Assembly (NCBI RefSeq): GCF_003286085.1
Contig: NW_020825355.1
Coordinates: 1,054,001-1,118,000, forward strand
DNA from: Drosophila persimilis
Taxonomy: Eukaryota > Arthropoda > Insecta > Diptera > Drosophilidae
Direction: 5' to 3'
DNA: 64,000 nucleotides
Position 1 is the first letter of the stretch, and every line of letters starts with the position of its first letter. Below are positions 50,060 through 61,737 of this stretch, in pieces. The notes beneath the pieces are model-generated. The model was not told the DNA's origin, did not search any database, and was given only the letters and a program-made list of their open reading frames with translations. A program made the translations under genes and the position numbers.

Positions 50060-53000
50060 CCTCCCCCTCCCCCACCAACGCCTGCACTCCAATGGAGCCC
50101 AGAACCCCCCAGCCCCGTCGCCACAGCGCTGTCTAATTTATTGCGTGTATTTATTTGATTTTATATCTTATTATGATGCTGATTATTAAATAATCCCCCG
50201 TAAGGTCCTAGCTCAAAATTAATTTTAGCACAAAAGGAAATGCCAGTAAACCAATTTTAGTTGTAACCCTAGTACGTCCCCTAGTGCAATGCCTTAAACT
50301 TAAACGTAAACTAAATTTTAAATATCTATTTATATAAATATATATATAATTTTTTTTTCTACTTTGGAGAACATTAATCTTAAGTTATTTATGCAAAATG
50401 TTGTGCCCGGTGCTCAGGGAAACCACAAAAGGAGAGCCCCATTGAAGCCTCCGGTGCAGCCGCCATTTTGGAGCTACGAGAAAGCCACAAAGGCGGAGGG
50501 AGGAAAGGAGGGAGGGCCACGCAAGGCCCTCCACGCGCCTACACAGGCCCTGTCGTCGTGCAGTGTGCACGCTCTGGCGGAGGAGAGCCGGATAAAACCC
50601 ACACGAAACGAGGCAGATTCCAGGAAAAGAAAAGAAGAGACTCTGATCAGAAGAAATCCTCCCAATGGTTCGACCGATCCCAAGCCGTCTGAGTGCCGGG
50701 TATAAGCTATAGAGAGTACAACGTTCCCGCTCGTTTTATTATATATATTTGTATGTTATACTATGATGCATATTAAAGAAAAACAACATTCGATAATTGT
50801 ACACTGGAGGGTTTTGCTTTGTGCTTCATTTCCTGCCCCATTTTTGGGGCTCTGCAATCACAATGCGGTCAATTCTGGCCGCTGAGACAGAAATTCCAAC
50901 AGAAAATTTCACCCGTTCGCCTGCGTGCATGCGATTCTAATTCTTTGGCCCAATTCTGGGGCACCACCACCGGCACCTGCTCGGCGCGCCAACGTGCGCC
51001 CAAAATAGAAGCGTCTGTTAACGATATTTTTTTCTTTATTTTTTTGTGGGTGTCGCTGAACAATTTGCGCATGCGCAGATCGCGCCTCGCATGCCAAACG
51101 ATTTTTTGGCAAAAAGCAATTAAATTTTGTGTTTGACAAACGTTCGACAAGGCTAATAAATAGTAAATATTGTGGCCACGCGGCTGGGGAGTCGAAAAGA
51201 AAGTCAACCTCTGGCCTTCGCTCTGGCATTCTGTCACGTTTGATATTGACCTTGTTTAAATGGAGGGAGGCCCACCCGCCCCCGCCCCCGCCCCCAGCCC
51301 CACTCTTGAAGTGAAGGAAAATCTCCGGCAATTGACATGCAGCGTGCAGGGGCATGCAGCGTGTTAAGAAAAGCGAATAGCCCCCCCCGCCCACGGCTTG
51401 ATGGGAATTCGTGCAAAGAAATTCTTATCATTAGCAAAATTAAAATCAATGAAATTGCCCATAAAAATTCAATCAGACTTGGCCCAATGCGTGGGAGCCC
51501 TGATGGTGCGCCCCCCCTCCCCCCTCTAGAGGGGGGAGCGTCAAACGTGTGCCACATAATTGATCATCGGGGGAGAAACAGAGAATGCTCGTAGTTTAGT
51601 TTTCAGCACTTTCTAAACGCCAATCGGACTTTGGTTTAAAGTGGGCGTGGAGCGTGGAGCGTGGGGCGTGGGGCATGGTGGGGGGGGGGGGGGGTGTGGG
51701 CCCCCGGCCATGCATCATCCCGATACGATCTGTTCTCGATATGTTGCCAAAATGCAGAACCGCAAACCCTCGCCAATCAATTGAAATTCTTGTCGCCCCC
51801 GCCTCCAGGGAGGGGGAGGGGGGCGAATAACGGTGAACAACGTGAATGGTAAAATATCCAAAAAAAATATCAATGTTTTTGGCCAAAAAGGAAGTGTCAG
51901 CGTCGGAGTAAATTTTGTTGCGAAAAAAAAAATGCCTAGCTTGGGGCCGCCTCCCCGTCGCCGGTGCTCCACTAAGTGACAGGCGACGACGTGCCGCTGT
52001 CAATTGAGCTGTCATTTTGGGCATTTGATGAGTGCCTAACCGAAAACTTAATTAATTTAATAGCCGCTAGAAAGTGCTGGCCGTGTGTGTGTGCGCTGCA
52101 TCACGTATACGCCGTGTGTGTGTGCATCAGAAAATCAGGTGAACCGCCCACGTGTCTTTTTATTTTTTTTTTTAATTTGAAAAGTGCTCATGATTTTCCA
52201 TTGCAGTGCAATTTGCATTTTAGAAAGTTTACATGTGTTTTTTTTTTTTTTTTTTTTTTTTTTGCCTGCTGCATTTCTTTTCATCGATTCCAGGCCGGGA
52301 CCGGGCTCCTGCTCAGAGACAGTCCGTCGGCTGTCTATTAATAATATGATTTTTTTTCATAATTCCAGTCATGATTCTGCTGTGCGGCCGTAGAATTTCA
52401 GCGTCGAGCCCCGACACGTCGCCCTGTTGTCAACGCGCTTATCTTTGCACGATTCGGCCTGGGTCTGGGTCTGGGTCTGAGCCTTGTCCTCCCTCCGCCG
52501 TGGCGGGCAAAACTGCATTTAAGCCTACTTTGTTGCCAAGTGCAGAAAATATATGCCCAGGCATGTTAATGTTCCCGCGTTGAGGGCCATTTCGATGCGC
52601 CAGAGGCTAAGCAATTCCCAACAAATAAATGCCAATACCTTAAGATAAATCAGTTGTTTCGAAGACCTTTGGAGGCTCCATCTTTGGGCATAAAGAAACC
52701 CTCGAAAAGGCAAGTCTTTGCTGTCTGCTGTGGGGATTAGAGAAGCTCCCTCCTCTGGGCGTGACTATCATTGCCGGAGGCCCCTCAGATTACACTCGAA
52801 AGATTGCCCATCGACGACGTGAGATTGCTGTTTTATGTGTACCAAGTGGGTTCGGGCAGAAGCATCACACAGCTTCGTTCTGGGGTTCATTGGCTTGGCC
52901 CTGGGCGGCGGCAACGGCGGTGGAGAAGGATTATGCAACAAACGAAATATCATCAGGCAGTGACTTTCACACAACCCAAAACCCTTCAGTGGCCAGTGCC

Positions 53001-53800
53001 CAAAACAAGCGAAGCCTCTTAAGGCGCATTAGCAATTTAGAATGGGTTTTGCTACCATTTCGCGGCCCCACAGCCCCCACAGTGCGGGGCACGTAGTGCT
53101 GTGCGTATTACGCGACAATTATGAATTTCTAATTTCATGTTTAGTGCCGTCATTGGGTCCCTGGGGGCTATGCCTGGGGGCTCTGCCTGGGGGCTCTACC
53201 TTTTGGGCTGTTCTATCAAAATCACGTACAGCGCACAAACAAAAAGCGAAAGCTGCAGAGGCCATTGCCATCGGAAATAATAATAATAGCAATAATAATT
53301 GCATTTCTTGGTTAATTATGAGCGAGGGCCCTGGTCTTTGGCGGGGGCAACAAGAGGGGCCCTCTTCAAAGTCGTGGAGATGTTCTCACAGCAGGAGGGG
53401 CCTTTGAAGCGCCTCTCGGTGGGCAGGGCGGGGGGAGGGCGCGTGTCAGAGGTGGAAGGATCTCTATAAGGGGCTCAAGGAATAGTTAGGAAAGCTTTTG
53501 AGACCCGAAGCCATGGCCTGTGTTTCCATCTTCCATCCAACCTTTCGCTCTGTGTCTTGGGTTCCACAGTCCAGCGAATGCGTTCCACACAGCCACAAGC
53601 AGAGCCCCACACACACACGAAAGCCGCGCACTGTCACGTCTGCGCAGAAGAGGCGACTCCACAATAAGCATTTGCCCATTGTGTGCGTGCGTGTGTGTGT
53701 GCGTGTGTGTGTGTGCCTGCCACGCACCTGTACCTCTGGCTGTGTGTGCGTGCTGGCTCTTTGGGGTTTTCTCTGCTGTGCCTTTTTGCATTCTTAATAA
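50060..53800. other. 3'UTR of the Osiris gene, then intergenic sequence
   Basis: ATTAAA near 50185 and the AT-rich stretch to about 50370 are consistent with the Osiris 3'UTR. The rest holds C-rich and G-rich runs (51270-51300, 51380-51392, 51678-51693), a perfect palindrome at 51517-51538, poly(T) at 52238-52263, and TG arrays near 53682-53716. No gene is supported. Confidence 0.5.
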
Positions 53801-53815
53801 ATCAAAAGCGAAGAA

Positions 53816-53857
53816 TATATAAATTGGGTGTCGCTTGCCTTGGACGGTCGCAGTTAG
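53816..53857 (+). promoter_or_regulatory. TATA box and Initiator of the large CBM14 gene
   Basis: TATATAAA at 53816-53823 is followed by GCAGTTAG at 53850-53857, an Initiator-like site with its A at about 53852. The predicted leader of about 277 nt runs to the ATG at 54129. Confidence 0.6.
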
Positions 53858-54128
53858 TATTTTCCAACCAACGGTGCCTCACAGGTGTGCAAAGAGCTCC
53901 ATCAACAGCAGCAGGCAGTGCGAGTGCAAGCTTTTCGGTTTTTCTTTTTTTTTTTGTATTTTTTTCGCTTACGCTTGGATAACAATTTTGGATTAAACAC
54001 CGCCCACACCACCACCCCCCCCACACACACACACGCGCAAAAAAATATCGAAAAAAATAACCAAAAACCCTCTGGAGGATAAAAAGTGCTTTAAAAAGTG
54101 TCGTATTTGGAGATAGTGAACAATCATC

Positions 54129-57100
54129 ATGCAGATCGTGTGGAAGACCGTGTGTGTGGTGCTCTGCCTCACGGCCACTTGCAGCGCAGGACCGCTGACC
54201 GGCCACCAGGTGAGTGTTGCCCACAGATGGGGCGAGACTTCCAGACCTCCAGACCTCTAGACCTCCAGACACCCACTTCCGTTGGCGGTGTGTGCCGCCT
54301 CCCGGCGGATATGCCGCATAACTTTAATGGGACACGGGAACACCGACGCAGTCCCGCCTGTGGCTCTGGCCATGGCTGTGGCTTCTGCCTCTGGCTGTGG
54401 CTTCTGCCTCTGTCTCCGCCTCTGGCTTCTGCCTCTGGCTTCTGACGCTGGCCTCTGCCTCTGGCTTCTGCCTCTGGCTTCTGCCTCTGCCTCTGGCTTC
54501 TGCCTCTGCCCCTGGCTCTGCCCCTGGCTCTTCCTCTGTCTCTGGCTTCTGCCTCTGCCTCTAGTTCTTCCTCTGGCTTCTGCCTCTGCCTCTGGCCTCC
54601 GCCTCTGCCTCTGCCTCTGGCTTCTGCCTCTGCTTCTGCCACTGCCTCTGTCTCTGCCTCTGGCTTCTGCCTCTTGCCTCTGCCTCTGCCTCTGCTTCTG
54701 CCCCTGCCTCTGCCCCTGCCTCTGCCTCTGCCTCTACCTCTGCCCATTTGCATACCAACGCCTGCCGTTCGAACGGTTTGCCCGTTGGCCGTTGGCTTAT
54801 TTGGTATGCCAAGCGTTTAGCCCAAGACCTGGTCTAAGGCCTCACCACCTCAAAGATTCTGGCGATGAGTAAGCCCTGGAACTATCTGGAACTCTCTTCA
54901 AAATATCCATAGATATACATATATATCCTATGCGATCGATAGACAGGGAAAGTTTTCGTACAAATCGCTACGATATGATGTGATAATATTCGTGGCGTTC
55001 CATTCGAAAGTAAATTCGATTGCAGCTGGCCGCCACCCCCCGCCCCATAAAAGGTTAGGGCTTGGATTTTCATTTATGGAACGAAAAACTAGAACACAAG
55101 TGAAATTTGATCGAGCTAGGGCTCCAAGCCCCAAGCCCCAAGCGTCACGTGCTGGATCGTCACGATGCCAGGCACGTAGCCCCTTAGCGGAATGGCTAAT
55201 CATTATGTCTCTCTCTCTCTCTCTCTCTGCCTCTCCCTCACCTGCAGAAGAGAAAAACCACAGCACGCGAGGATAAAGCACCGGCAACGGCAACGGCAAC
55301 GGCCACGCCCCCGACCTCAGCTGAAGTCCAGGAAATCCCCAACGAAACGGAAACGGAGTCGGCGGCGGCGGCCACGCCCCTGGGCACTCTGACCCTGCCC
55401 AGCAATGCCACATCCATACGGGCGGACATCACGGACAACTTTTCGTGCGCCAACAAGACCTACGGCTACTACGCGGATGTGGAGAACGATTGCCAGATCT
55501 TCCACGTGTGCCTGCCGGTGACCTACGCGGACGGCAGGGAGAACACCTTCCGCTGGAGCTTCATCTGCCCGGAGGATACGATTTTCAGTCAAGTAGGCCC
55601 TCAGCAGATGCCTCGTTCCTCGCTAGCGGAGATTTACGGTTTGTTTTGGTTTGTCTTTGCAGGAATCCTTCACGTGCATGCGTCGCGAGGACATGACCAT
55701 CGAGTGCGAGGACAGCGCCCGCTACTACGAGCTGAACGGCAACTTTGGAGGCGCCCCCGTCCAGGAGGAGGACAAGCAGCAGCAGCAGCAGCAGCAGGTC
55801 GCTGAGCCGGAGGAGGAGGAGGAGGAGCAGTCCGCCCCGGCCACGGCCCCCGTGGAGCCAGAACCCAAGCCCGTTGTCGCCCAGCCCTCGAGGCCAGTCA
55901 AGGTGCAGGCCAAGCCCAAGCCAAAGCCCAATCGCCGCAAGCCCCAGCCCCAGCTCCAGTCCCAGGCCCAGTCCCAGCCCCAGAGGAAGCCGCCAGTGCC
56001 AGTGGCCCCCGAGCCGCAGCGCTTCACCATGCGGCCCCACAAGCCCCAGCCTCTGGCAGCCGCCCCCGTGCGCAACGAGCTCTTTGCCGGCATTCGCAAG
56101 CGTCCCGCGATCTTCAACAAGCCCACAACGACCCCAAGGCCCGTGGAGGAGCTCCTAGAGACCGAGCCGGTTGTCACCGAGGCGCCTGTACTGCAGCTCA
56201 GCGAGCCCCAGCCCACGGTCCAGCTGCAGACGATGTTCGAGGAGGCCGCAGAAGAAGTGCCGGAGCCGGAGCCGGAGCCGGAGGTGCAGGCCTCGGAGCC
56301 AGCGGTGGCCATAGCGGAGCCGGAAGAGGCCACACCAGAAAAGGCGGCGCCCATAAAGATGGAAATTGCAACAGGACTCGAGGAAGTGAAGCCCATTGAG
56401 GCCATCGAGGAGATTCCCGCCGTCATTGTGGAGAGCTTGGAGGGAGAGGGGCCCCAGGATACGGAGGAGAAGCCGCTGGTGGAGGAGATCAAGCCAGCTG
56501 CTGTCGAGGAAGAGAAGGAAGTGCCAGCCGCTGAAGAGGAGAAGGAAAAGCCCTCTGCCGATGAGGAGAAGGAAGTCCCAGCCGCCGAGGAAGACAAGGA
56601 AGTCCCAGCCGCCGAGGAAGACAAGGAAGTTCCAGCCGCCGAGGAAGACAAGGAAGTTCCAGCCGCCGATGAGGAGAAGGCAGTGCCAGCCAAGGTTGAG
56701 CAGAGCCAAGAGGGAAACCGCAACAAGCCCGCCATTACCGAGACCGACGAGGAGATCCTCAGCAGCATTGAAGCCCTCGAGACAGCGCGGCCAGCCGATG
56801 CTCCCGAGAGCATAGCGGCCACCCCGGAGATGCACGAGCACAGTCCCCTGGTGGAGGAGATCCTGCTCGACAACAAGGAGACCCAGGAGTCGCTCGGCGG
56901 CTTCAAGCCCGTCGATCCAGCGATGGCCGCCGAGGCCGAGCAGCTGATCACGGACTTCCTCAATACGCTGAAGAAAGGCGAAGAGAAACCCGAGACTGAG
57001 CTGGCCACAGCCGCCATGGACATGGCCGAGACTCTCGGCCAGGAGCTGGACACCAAGCAGTCGCCCGATGTCTCCGTCGAAGAGGCCAAGCTGCCGGAGC

Positions 57101-57840
57101 CCGAAATCGTGGACAAGAACGCCTCGATCGAGGAGCAGCTGCCGGAGGAGTCGGCGCTTCAGAAGTCCCCGCCAAAGATCATGACCGACTCGCCGATCAT
57201 ACAAATCATGCAGTACAACCATCTGCCCATGGACTACCAGATACCCGTGCAGGTGGTTCCCCTGGGGGAGGAGGAGGTGCAGCCACAGGCAGCCGAGGCA
57301 GTCCCTGAGGAGGCAACAGCCGCCACGCCTGAGGAGGCAGGCCCCCAGACGGTCGAGGAAGCCCCTGCCGCTTATATGCCCTCAATCAGCATCGATGATA
57401 TTGTGGAGCTCGTCAAGGAGCGCCTCGACCAGACGCCCAAGAACCAAGAACAGATGGCTCCCATGGAGCTGGTCGTGACACCCGGTGCTGCTGCCCCCCT
57501 GGCCCTGATTCAGAGCCCGAAACCCGTGCAGGAGGAGGCCTTGGAGCAGGAGAAGGCCTCGGAGTCGGAGCCGGAGCAGGCCTTGGAGCCGGAGCAGGAG
57601 CAGGCCTCGGAGCCCGAACAGGAGATGATTCTGCCCATCTACAAGCGCGTCTCGATGGCCGAGCCGGCCATGACCAAGGTGCAAACGCTGCCCGTGACTG
57701 TGAGCAAGGTGGATGCGGAAACGGACACGGCCAAGGAATCCCAGTCCCAGGCCGAGTCCCAGGCCGAGTCCCAGTCCCAGTCCCTTGGCAAAATGGATGC
57801 CCGCAAGCGTAGATTCCTCTTCCGCGCCGATGCCAGTTAG
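54129..57840 (+). CDS. Secreted single-CBM14 protein with long acidic tail, 867 aa
   Basis: Three exons in phase 0: 54129-54209, 55248-55592 and 55663-57840. The signal peptide is clear (VVLCLTATCSA). An Ala/Thr/Glu spacer follows, then one CBM14 chitin-binding domain with cysteines at residues 94, 109, 115, 134, 147 and 157 (spacing 14-5-18-12-9) and the motifs GYYADVENDC and IFHVC. The remaining 700 residues are low complexity. A Pro/Gln/Lys part (about 190-260) precedes a strongly Glu/Pro/Ala-rich part, with a 10-residue tandem repeat (EVPAAEEDK-type) at about 425-487. The end has QAES repeats and a basic finish (DARKRRFLFR). CBM14 places it in chitinous matrix. The Glu-rich tail resembles an extended, highly charged matrix polymer; function is inferred. 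AATAAA is at 58085-58090. Very long antisense frames across exon 3 are codon-bias shadows. Confidence 0.87.
54358..54745 (+). repeat. Hexamer-based minisatellite (CCTCTG/GCTTCTG)
   Basis: About 390 bp of CTGCCTCTGGCTT-type units are organised in 6-, 12- and 18-bp higher-order periods. It lies in intron 1 of the large CBM14 gene. It keeps frames open on both strands (Cys/Leu/Trp one way, Gly/Arg/Ala/Glu the other), but it is bounded by the intron and not coding. Confidence 0.85.
56513..56695 (+). repeat. 30-bp in-frame tandem repeat in CBM14 gene
   Basis: About six 30-bp units encode EEKEVPAA/EEDKEVPAA. The middle three or four are nearly identical in DNA, indicating recent expansion. Confidence 0.85.
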
Positions 57841-57899
57841 GCATCTCTTCTAGCCAAATACCCACCTCCCCCCTACCCCCTCCTCACTCCCCACCCCCC

Positions 57900-60080
57900 T
57901 CTCACGTCCTAGTTCCCCACTCATTTGCACTTTTAGGCAAGCCTTATATTAATTTAATTCCTTTGATTTCCTAGTTTTACACGAGAGTTGAAATTTAAGC
58001 ATAGAATTGTTGTTCCAACGAGTCAAAGAAACACACACACACACACACACACACACATTACAAAAACACAAACAAAAATCTACAAATAAAAATTATAAAA
58101 AATTCAAAATTTCCAGCTGGTTGGTTGGGGTCCTGCAGGAGTTCGAGGATCCTGGGTCTTGGGGGGGAAGTCGAAGGGCAGCCTTTAGAGACCAACCAAA
58201 GCCCTTCACAGCATTCCTCAATGCTTTCTCCTAGATACAAAGATCTAACACGGTGGGCCATGATCCTGAATGATGCCTGGAACTCATGCCACGCCTTCCA
58301 GGGGGAGGAGGCAGAGTGGAAACAGACGTTCTCGAGGAAACATTCGTTGAAATAGTGGGAGTCATTCCATTGTTTGGTGGCAAACAGCCTCCAAAAAGAG
58401 GATTCCGTGTCTAGCCTGGAGGACTTGGGATCCCCTGGGCACACTCCACACTTAACCGTTAGATCCCATCCGCTCACCCCCACTTTTAAGCTCCTTCTGT
58501 TGAGGTCCCACACAAATTTCAGGCCAGGATCCTTCGGGGTGCTCTGTTTTTTCGCTCTGGAAACCATTGGAAAGCGGCCAGAGATCGCTCAAAAAAACAA
58601 TGAAATGAGACGCCTAACATTTATTTGTTCACCAAAAATAATTCCCTTAAAAGCATTGAACATTGAACATAAATATTTATCAAGAGGCTCTTGGGAAGTA
58701 TAAACAAACAATTAATATTCATATGAGAATAAATTGAATGAAATAAGCAGGGACCGCAAATAATATTGAAAATTAAGGCACAACAAAGCCACCAAGAAGA
58801 GTGGGGAAAATAGACATATGTTATTTTTTAACGGCAAATTTCAAAACAGATTAAACTTTTATTCGCAATTTTTTTTTTAGTTTTATTTAATTATTAAAAT
58901 TAATTTAAATGATAAAAATTAAAACAATTACTTTTATATAAAAATTAACACCTACAAATTATTCAAAAGATAGTTGAATTCAATTTTTATTTTATTTTTA
59001 TAATAAAATTTAAATCAAAGCTTTAATTTTACATTTTTATAATACAAATTTACTAATAATAATAATAATTTGTATGTGTTAATTTGTATATAAAAATTTA
59101 TACATATATAAAAATTATTTTTTAATTTTTATCATTTAAATTATTTTCAATAATTTTACAAAATTTAAAACAAAAAATTCAAAAAATAAATCTTATTTCT
59201 TAATTTTTTGTATAAAAATTATAAACGTTACGGTGCCTGGAAATAAGTGAATAAGAATAGATGTAGAAATGTGCATAGAATGTGCCCGTTCTGCCCGCTT
59301 GATGCGGCAAGGGCCGCGGCTTTACTCTTATAGCCGGTGTTCCGATTTCGCCCGAAATGAGAGAGAGGGAGAGAGAGAGAGACAGAGAGAGTGGAAGAAG
59401 AGGATGGACCATTTCTAGATATGTTATGACTTATATGACTTTTTTTTACTAGAATGTCTGGATCCTGTTTTGTATTCCGTCTCTGTCTCTCTTCTCACAC
59501 CATTACCAGCTATGCTGCTAGCTCCCTCCCTCCCTCTATTTGCACGATTTAGAGTGGGAAAGGGCGAGCCAGAGAGTGAGAGAGCGAATGAGTATTTTTA
59601 TTTGCTTAATCTCGCCATAAAACCCATCCGATCTGATCCAAATTCAGCAAAAGATATGGTTTTGGGTATTTCTGGATGTTTCAAAATTGTGCAGGCCACA
59701 GATTTGTGGCCCTTGTGGTGGCGGTAGGGATCACAGGTAGCACAGAAGTCTGTATATAAACTTTGGTGGCTCTTGTTCTTAGGGTCTCTGAGATCTAGGC
59801 CTCAAAAAAGACAGACCGACTGAGAGACATGGCTTTAACGACTCTTCTGTCGATGCTGATCAAGAATATATATGGTTTGTGGGGTCGAAAGTGCTTCCTT
59901 CGGGGTGTTACACACCCACACATCGAATGTACCCCCAAGCAGAGGCTTGAAACGCATGGAAGGCCGTCTCTCTGGGCAGGTAGGAGTCGATCTGGCGGAG
60001 GCCTAGGCCTAGGCAGATGGGACCAATAAATCCTGTCCTATACGGAAAGATCAGTACATAATCGTACATACATATATCTA
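57900..60080. other. Intergenic stretch with AT-rich hairpin
   Basis: The stretch contains a (CA)n at 58031-58057, an AT-rich block at 58840-59225 with a long inverted repeat (listed separately), GA repeats near 59357-59392, and no supported gene. A 169-codon minus-strand frame at 58058-58567 is non-repetitive but has no other support. Confidence 0.5.
58895..59150. repeat. Long AT-rich inverted repeat, arms about 65-80 bp
   Basis: The left arm (about 58901-58964) contains taatttaaatgataaaaatt and aattaacacctacaaattatt. The right arm (about 59063-59143) carries their inverse: aataatttgtatgtgttaatt and aatttttatcatttaaatta. About 100 bp of AT-rich sequence separates them. This layout fits a MITE or other hairpin-forming element. 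Confidence 0.7.
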
Positions 60081-60087
60081 CTGTGTA

Positions 60088-60093
60088 TTTATT
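60088..60093 (-). terminator. Candidate poly(A) signal of the PTB gene
   Basis: TTTATT on the plus strand is AATAAA on the minus strand, about 210 nt downstream of the minus-strand stop at 60302-60300. Confidence 0.5.
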
Positions 60094-60299
60094 ATAGAAA
60101 ATCGTTTACAGTTGGGATCAACACTTATGCAAGCTTTGGGCAATTAGCTGTATGAGGAAACACTCGAGCCGTGTGCGAGGAGGACGACTGGTACCTCCTC
60201 CCCCTCGTACAATTTACAATTACAGTGAACACTGGACAATAAGTAACTAAGACATCACAATGGAGTCCAACGGAGAGGGGTGGTGGGCCCCACCACCCA

Positions 60300-61183
60300 C
60301 TACGCCTCCGTTTCCTGGTCCATTTCGCCGGCCTGTATCTCCTCGGGGGTGCGCAGATCGATGGCGAACTTCTGGCGTGCCGGGGTTATGGTATCGATCT
60401 GGTCATCGCCGGCCGCCTCCTTGACGCGTCGCGAGTAGTCCTGGAAGGCCGCTGCCAGGGCGAAGGTCAGCCGGCGGGCCATCGCCCGACTGTCGCAGAC
60501 GAAGGCGTGCACATCGTACGGATGCGGACTGGCGTCGTCCTTGACGACGATCATGGCGAACACACGCGTGTACACCAGATCCTGTACGCCGTAGGAGATC
60601 GTGTCGATCGGGTGGGACCAGTTGTTGATGCTCGCCTTCGGCGATATGATCTCCAGCTGGACGCCCGTCACGGAGACCGTCAGGTCGCAGTTGGGCAGCA
60701 CCTTGTTGGGCGGCAGGTTCTTGGCCACGCCCACCATATGGTCGACCGGCCGGCGTGTGTACTTGATGCCCCACAGGCCGCGCGCCACCTCCGAGCCAAT
60801 GTACTTGACCTGCGGATGAGAGGGGAGCAGAGGGGGGGCGGTTACTCATCGGTCTGGCATTTGCTTCCGCTGCGCATGCGTTGCCGTTAGTCGTCTGTCG
60901 GCTGTCGTCTGCGGGCTTCATTTGCATCCGCCGCCGGATGTCAGCGCAGAGCTCCAACCCACAGCCAGGCCAAAAAGTTAGTTTCCCCCGTGCCCCCAGG
61001 CCGCAGCCGACCGTGACGCATGCGTGTCTGTGGTGTGCGTCTCGTGTTGGTTCCGTTTCGGGGCTTTTAACGAACCATCGGATCGGCATACATTACCTTG
61101 AAGGTTATGGGCAAATCCTCCACATTGACCTGGCTGTCCAGGTCGGTGGGGCTGCTGCTGCTGGTGTTGTTGTTGGAGGCCAT
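60300..61183 (-). CDS. PTB/PID-domain adaptor-like protein, 198 aa
   Basis: Two coding exons on the minus strand: 61183-61097 (ATG, 29 codons, donor aag|gtaatg) and 60809-60300 (acceptor catccgcag, 169 codons plus TAG), joined in phase 0. The short Ser/Asn/Thr-rich N-terminus is followed by a phosphotyrosine-binding (PID) fold. It begins ITFKVKYIGSEVARGLWG across the splice, has the central LEIISPKAS and ISYGVQDLVYTRVFAMI strands, then HPYDVHAFVCDS, and ends in the C-terminal helix ARRLTFALAAAFQDY. The tail is acidic. PTB adaptors bind NPxY-type or phosphorylated cytoplasmic tails. No signal peptide or membrane segment is seen, so it is likely cytoplasmic. Exact orthology is not assigned. It is transcribed toward the CBM14 gene (convergent). 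Confidence 0.88.
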
Positions 61184-61539
61184 CGCAGGTCTTCGTCTTC
61201 GTCTTCGCTCGTAGATCAATCGTTGATGGCATTCACAGAAAGCCCACTGAAATGGCACCATTTGGCAATTATTCACAACAACAAAAAACAAAAACAAATC
61301 CGATTCTAGTTCACACACGGTGGGGAGGGGGGGAAAGGGGGGCACTGCCTCTTACATGGTTTGACTTTGTTCCGTTTTTATGGGGAGTTTATTTATGTTT
61401 CGACTAATTACGGAGTATTCTCTCTGCCGCCTGCTGCCTGCCGCCTGCTGCCTGTTGTTGTTGTTGCTGCTGCCGGCTACCGAACGCGAGTGAAGTCACG
61501 GGCAGAGCAGCGGAGCCGCCAGAGGTGTCGCAGTCGGAG

Positions 61540-61590
61540 CTTCAATGAGCGCTGCTTCTCTCTCTCTCTCTCTCTCTCTCTCCACCCGCT
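61540..61590 (-). promoter_or_regulatory. Candidate promoter of the PTB gene with GAGA tract
   Basis: On the minus strand an uninterrupted GAGA tract (61556-61584) is followed by GCTCATTGAAG, containing an Initiator-like TCATTG. About 360 bp of leader would separate this from the ATG at 61183. GAGA tracts bind GAGA factor at many fly promoters. Start-site assignment is tentative. Confidence 0.4.
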
Positions 61591-61737
61591 GTCTCTGCCT
61601 CTCCCGCTCGCACACACCGAGTCACTTCCTCTCTTTATCCGTAACACAAAAGGTGCGCTCTCACGACGCGGTGTCTGTCACACAACAAAAACAACAACGA
61701 CGGGCATTAGGGGAGTCAGAGCCGGCGTAGAGAGCAC

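Noticed and set aside
54169-54872. Long ORFs on both strands over the hexamer minisatellite
   Set aside because: Repeat artefact inside an intron with good splice sites.
55725-57222. Antisense ORFs of 463 and 355 codons across the CBM14 tail
   Set aside because: They are shadows of GAG/GCC/CCC-rich coding sequence. No promoter or splice signals on the minus strand.
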